Shown piece by piece: positions 63,070-64,000 of a stretch of 64,000 bases of DNA. A program made the translations under genes and the position numbers. Every line of letters begins with the position of its first letter. The stretch's first letter is position 1. The notes under the pieces were generated by a model. That model was not told the DNA's origin. It made no database searches and was given only the letters and a program-made list of their open reading frames with translations. This DNA is from Caproiciproducens galactitolivorans (lineage in GTDB: Bacteria > Bacillota > Clostridia > Oscillospirales > Acutalibacteraceae): NCBI RefSeq assembly GCF_026672255.1, contig NZ_JAPOHA010000009.1:62001-126000 (forward strand). The letters are read 5' to 3'.

Positions 63070-63447
63070 TTAACTTTCATAGTCTTCAATAATACTGTTG
63101 AGACGGTCGGTGTCCGTAACTTTTATGCCGTCTTTCAGAAGCTTCCGGTCTGCCTCCGGGAGGGTGGAAACTTCTACCTGTATTTCTTCATAAGGTTTCC
63201 TTTCATCGTTAAAAAAGACGCCGATATGCCCCTCATATTCCTTTACAGTGTATACGTTGCTCTTGCTTGTCATGGCTATAATTTCGCTGCTTTCTTGACT
63301 TGATGGCGCTTTTGGGGTAGAATTAGCTAATATATCTGAGCTTGTAGCTACAGGTGTACCAGATATATGGTTTTGCGATAAAACCAAAGCCAGCCCCGCA
63401 ATCATTACAATAACAGCGCATAGCAACACAATCCAGTTTTTTTTCAA
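63070..63447 (-). CDS. BofC C-terminal domain protein
   Basis: A 125-residue exported or membrane-anchored protein. Residues 1-25 form a basic plus hydrophobic N-terminus. A Ser/Thr/Pro linker to about residue 60 follows, then a domain matching the BofC C-terminal pattern: YTVKEYEGHIGVFF, VSTLPEADRKLLKDGI and LNSIIEDYES. In Bacillus, BofC restrains the SpoIVB protease during sporulation, but its N-terminal domain is absent here, so the role may differ. The start is read as TTG at 63447, 8 bases after AGAGG. It is divergent from a penicillin-binding protein gene. Confidence 0.8.
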   Translation of the reverse strand: MKKNWIVLLCAVIVMIAGLALVLSQNHISGTPVATSSDILANSTPKAPSSQESSEIIAMTSKSNVYTVKEYEGHIGVFFNDERKPYEEIQVEVSTLPEADRKLLKDGIKVTDTDRLNSIIEDYES

Positions 63448-63541
63448 ATGGATCACCTCTTAGGTATTATTTGAAAAATATGGAAATCTATTCACTTTTT
63501 AGTGATATTTAAGAAATTTTTTACCCGAAAAGGTGGTTCCG

Positions 63542-64000
63542 ATGAGAAAAACCGATATAAACAAATACGCCGGTTCCCAGGGAAACGGCGCATCGAAATC
63601 AATCGGCAGAATCGTCTCCAAAAGCCTTCTTACAATTCTCACCATACTATTCATTACCGGAATGATTGTTTCCATTTCGCTGTTTTCATTTATTCTCAGC
63701 CTGAAAAATGAAACGATGGATTATGATCTACATAAACTGCAGCTGAATTATACCAGCTTTATTTATGTGAACGGCCCGAATGACGACAGTGCCCATCCGG
63801 TACAGTACCAGAGCCTTTACAGCAGCGAAAACCGGGTATGGGTGGATTATGACAAGATACCAAAGGCGATGAAGGATGCGATTGTTGCGATTGAGGACAA
63901 GCGTTTCATGTATCACAACGGCGTCGACTGGAAACGAACCTTGGGCGCGGTCACAACCCTGTTTTCGAAAGGGAGCAGCTACGGCGGCTCAACCATTACG
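63542..64000 (+). CDS. Class A penicillin-binding protein, 5' part (runs off the window)
   Basis: The first 153 codons of a bifunctional peptidoglycan synthase. A short cytoplasmic tail (1-24) precedes one membrane helix (~25-53). The glycosyltransferase (GT51) domain follows, with the catalytic block AIEDKRFMYHNGVD near residue 117 and GGSTIT at the window's edge. AAAGGTGG lies upstream of the ATG. The transpeptidase domain would lie outside. Divergent from the BofC-domain gene, with a small palindrome TCACT/AGTGA (63492-63505) between them. Confidence 0.88.
   Translation, partial: MRKTDINKYAGSQGNGASKSIGRIVSKSLLTILTILFITGMIVSISLFSFILSLKNETMDYDLHKLQLNYTSFIYVNGPNDDSAHPVQYQSLYSSENRVWVDYDKIPKAMKDAIVAIEDKRFMYHNGVDWKRTLGAVTTLFSKGSSYGGSTIT

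Noticed and set aside
1-64000. CRISPR array, prophage, insertion sequence, tRNA or rRNA genes
   Set aside because: I saw no regularly spaced repeats, no transposase or phage structural or integrase gene, and no cloverleaf or rRNA-like sequence. Gene content is uniformly core.

Overview
The window is a chromosomal segment from a spore-forming Firmicute of the class Clostridia. Four observations support this: a stage II sporulation protein R gene (spoIIR), a FtsK/SpoIIIE translocase next to tepA, AddAB instead of RecBCD, and a bacterial V/A-type ATPase operon beside acetate kinase. Moderate GC content, GGAGG ribosome sites and frequent GTG/TTG starts fit an Oscillospiraceae/Ruminococcaceae-type anaerobe, but this placement is inference because no rRNA gene is present. 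I saw no tRNA, rRNA, IS element, prophage or CRISPR array. Almost everything is core genome.

Layout. 1-1.07 kb: 5' part of an aconitase gene (minus). 1.3-8.7 kb (plus): tepA, uppP, ftsK/spoIIIE, a YgiQ radical SAM gene, an exported ComEC-like metallo-beta-lactamase-fold protein and DUF3006. 8.8-10 kb: rodA (minus), then a 371-base gene-free stretch with several inverted and direct repeats. 10.3-14.7 kb (plus): fhs, tsaE, tsaB, rpiB, upp and a GNAT acetyltransferase. 14.8-15.4 kb: a yjdF-type riboswitch and yjdF. 15.45-17.6 kb (minus): an unrecognised protein and tmcAL, divergent from ackA (17.7-19 kb, plus). 19-27.8 kb (minus): a complete nine-gene V/A-type ATPase operon. 28-29.7 kb (minus): a UPF0210 protein and an ACT-domain partner. 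29.9-34.9 kb (plus): PHP phosphatase, Lrp regulator, aminotransferase, ispE, FAH-family protein and fRMsr; vanZ-like (minus) follows. 35.5-43.2 kb: spoIIR, addB, addA. 43.2-46.5 kb: infC-rpmI-rplT with a leader, an RNA methyltransferase and dprA. 46.6-57.9 kb: topA, trmFO, plsX, rnc, an Elp3-like radical SAM gene, smc, ftsY, rdgB. 57.9-62.2 kb: yhbY, nadD, yqeK, rsfS, leuS. 62.2-64 kb: udk and a BofC-domain protein (minus), divergent from a truncated class A penicillin-binding protein gene.

How the genes work together. Several blocks are compact, with 4-base stop/start overlaps or very short gaps: tsaE-tsaB-rpiB, addB-addA, topA-trmFO, rnc-radical SAM-smc-ftsY-rdgB-yhbY-nadD-yqeK. ackA yields ATP and acetate, and the divergent tmcAL product is expected to use acetate plus ATP for tRNA modification. 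The ATPase couples ATP to an ion gradient.

I found no convincing undescribed multi-gene system. The best leads are regulatory and read directly from the bases. The ackA and tmcAL promoters face each other and share one palindromic -10 region. Perfect 8-bp helices can hide the ribosome site of spoIIR and of yjdF, the latter within a riboswitch. infC uses an ATT start behind a structured leader whose promoter begins inside the addA stop codon. The ATPase proteolipid carries an extra N-terminal hydrophobic hairpin.
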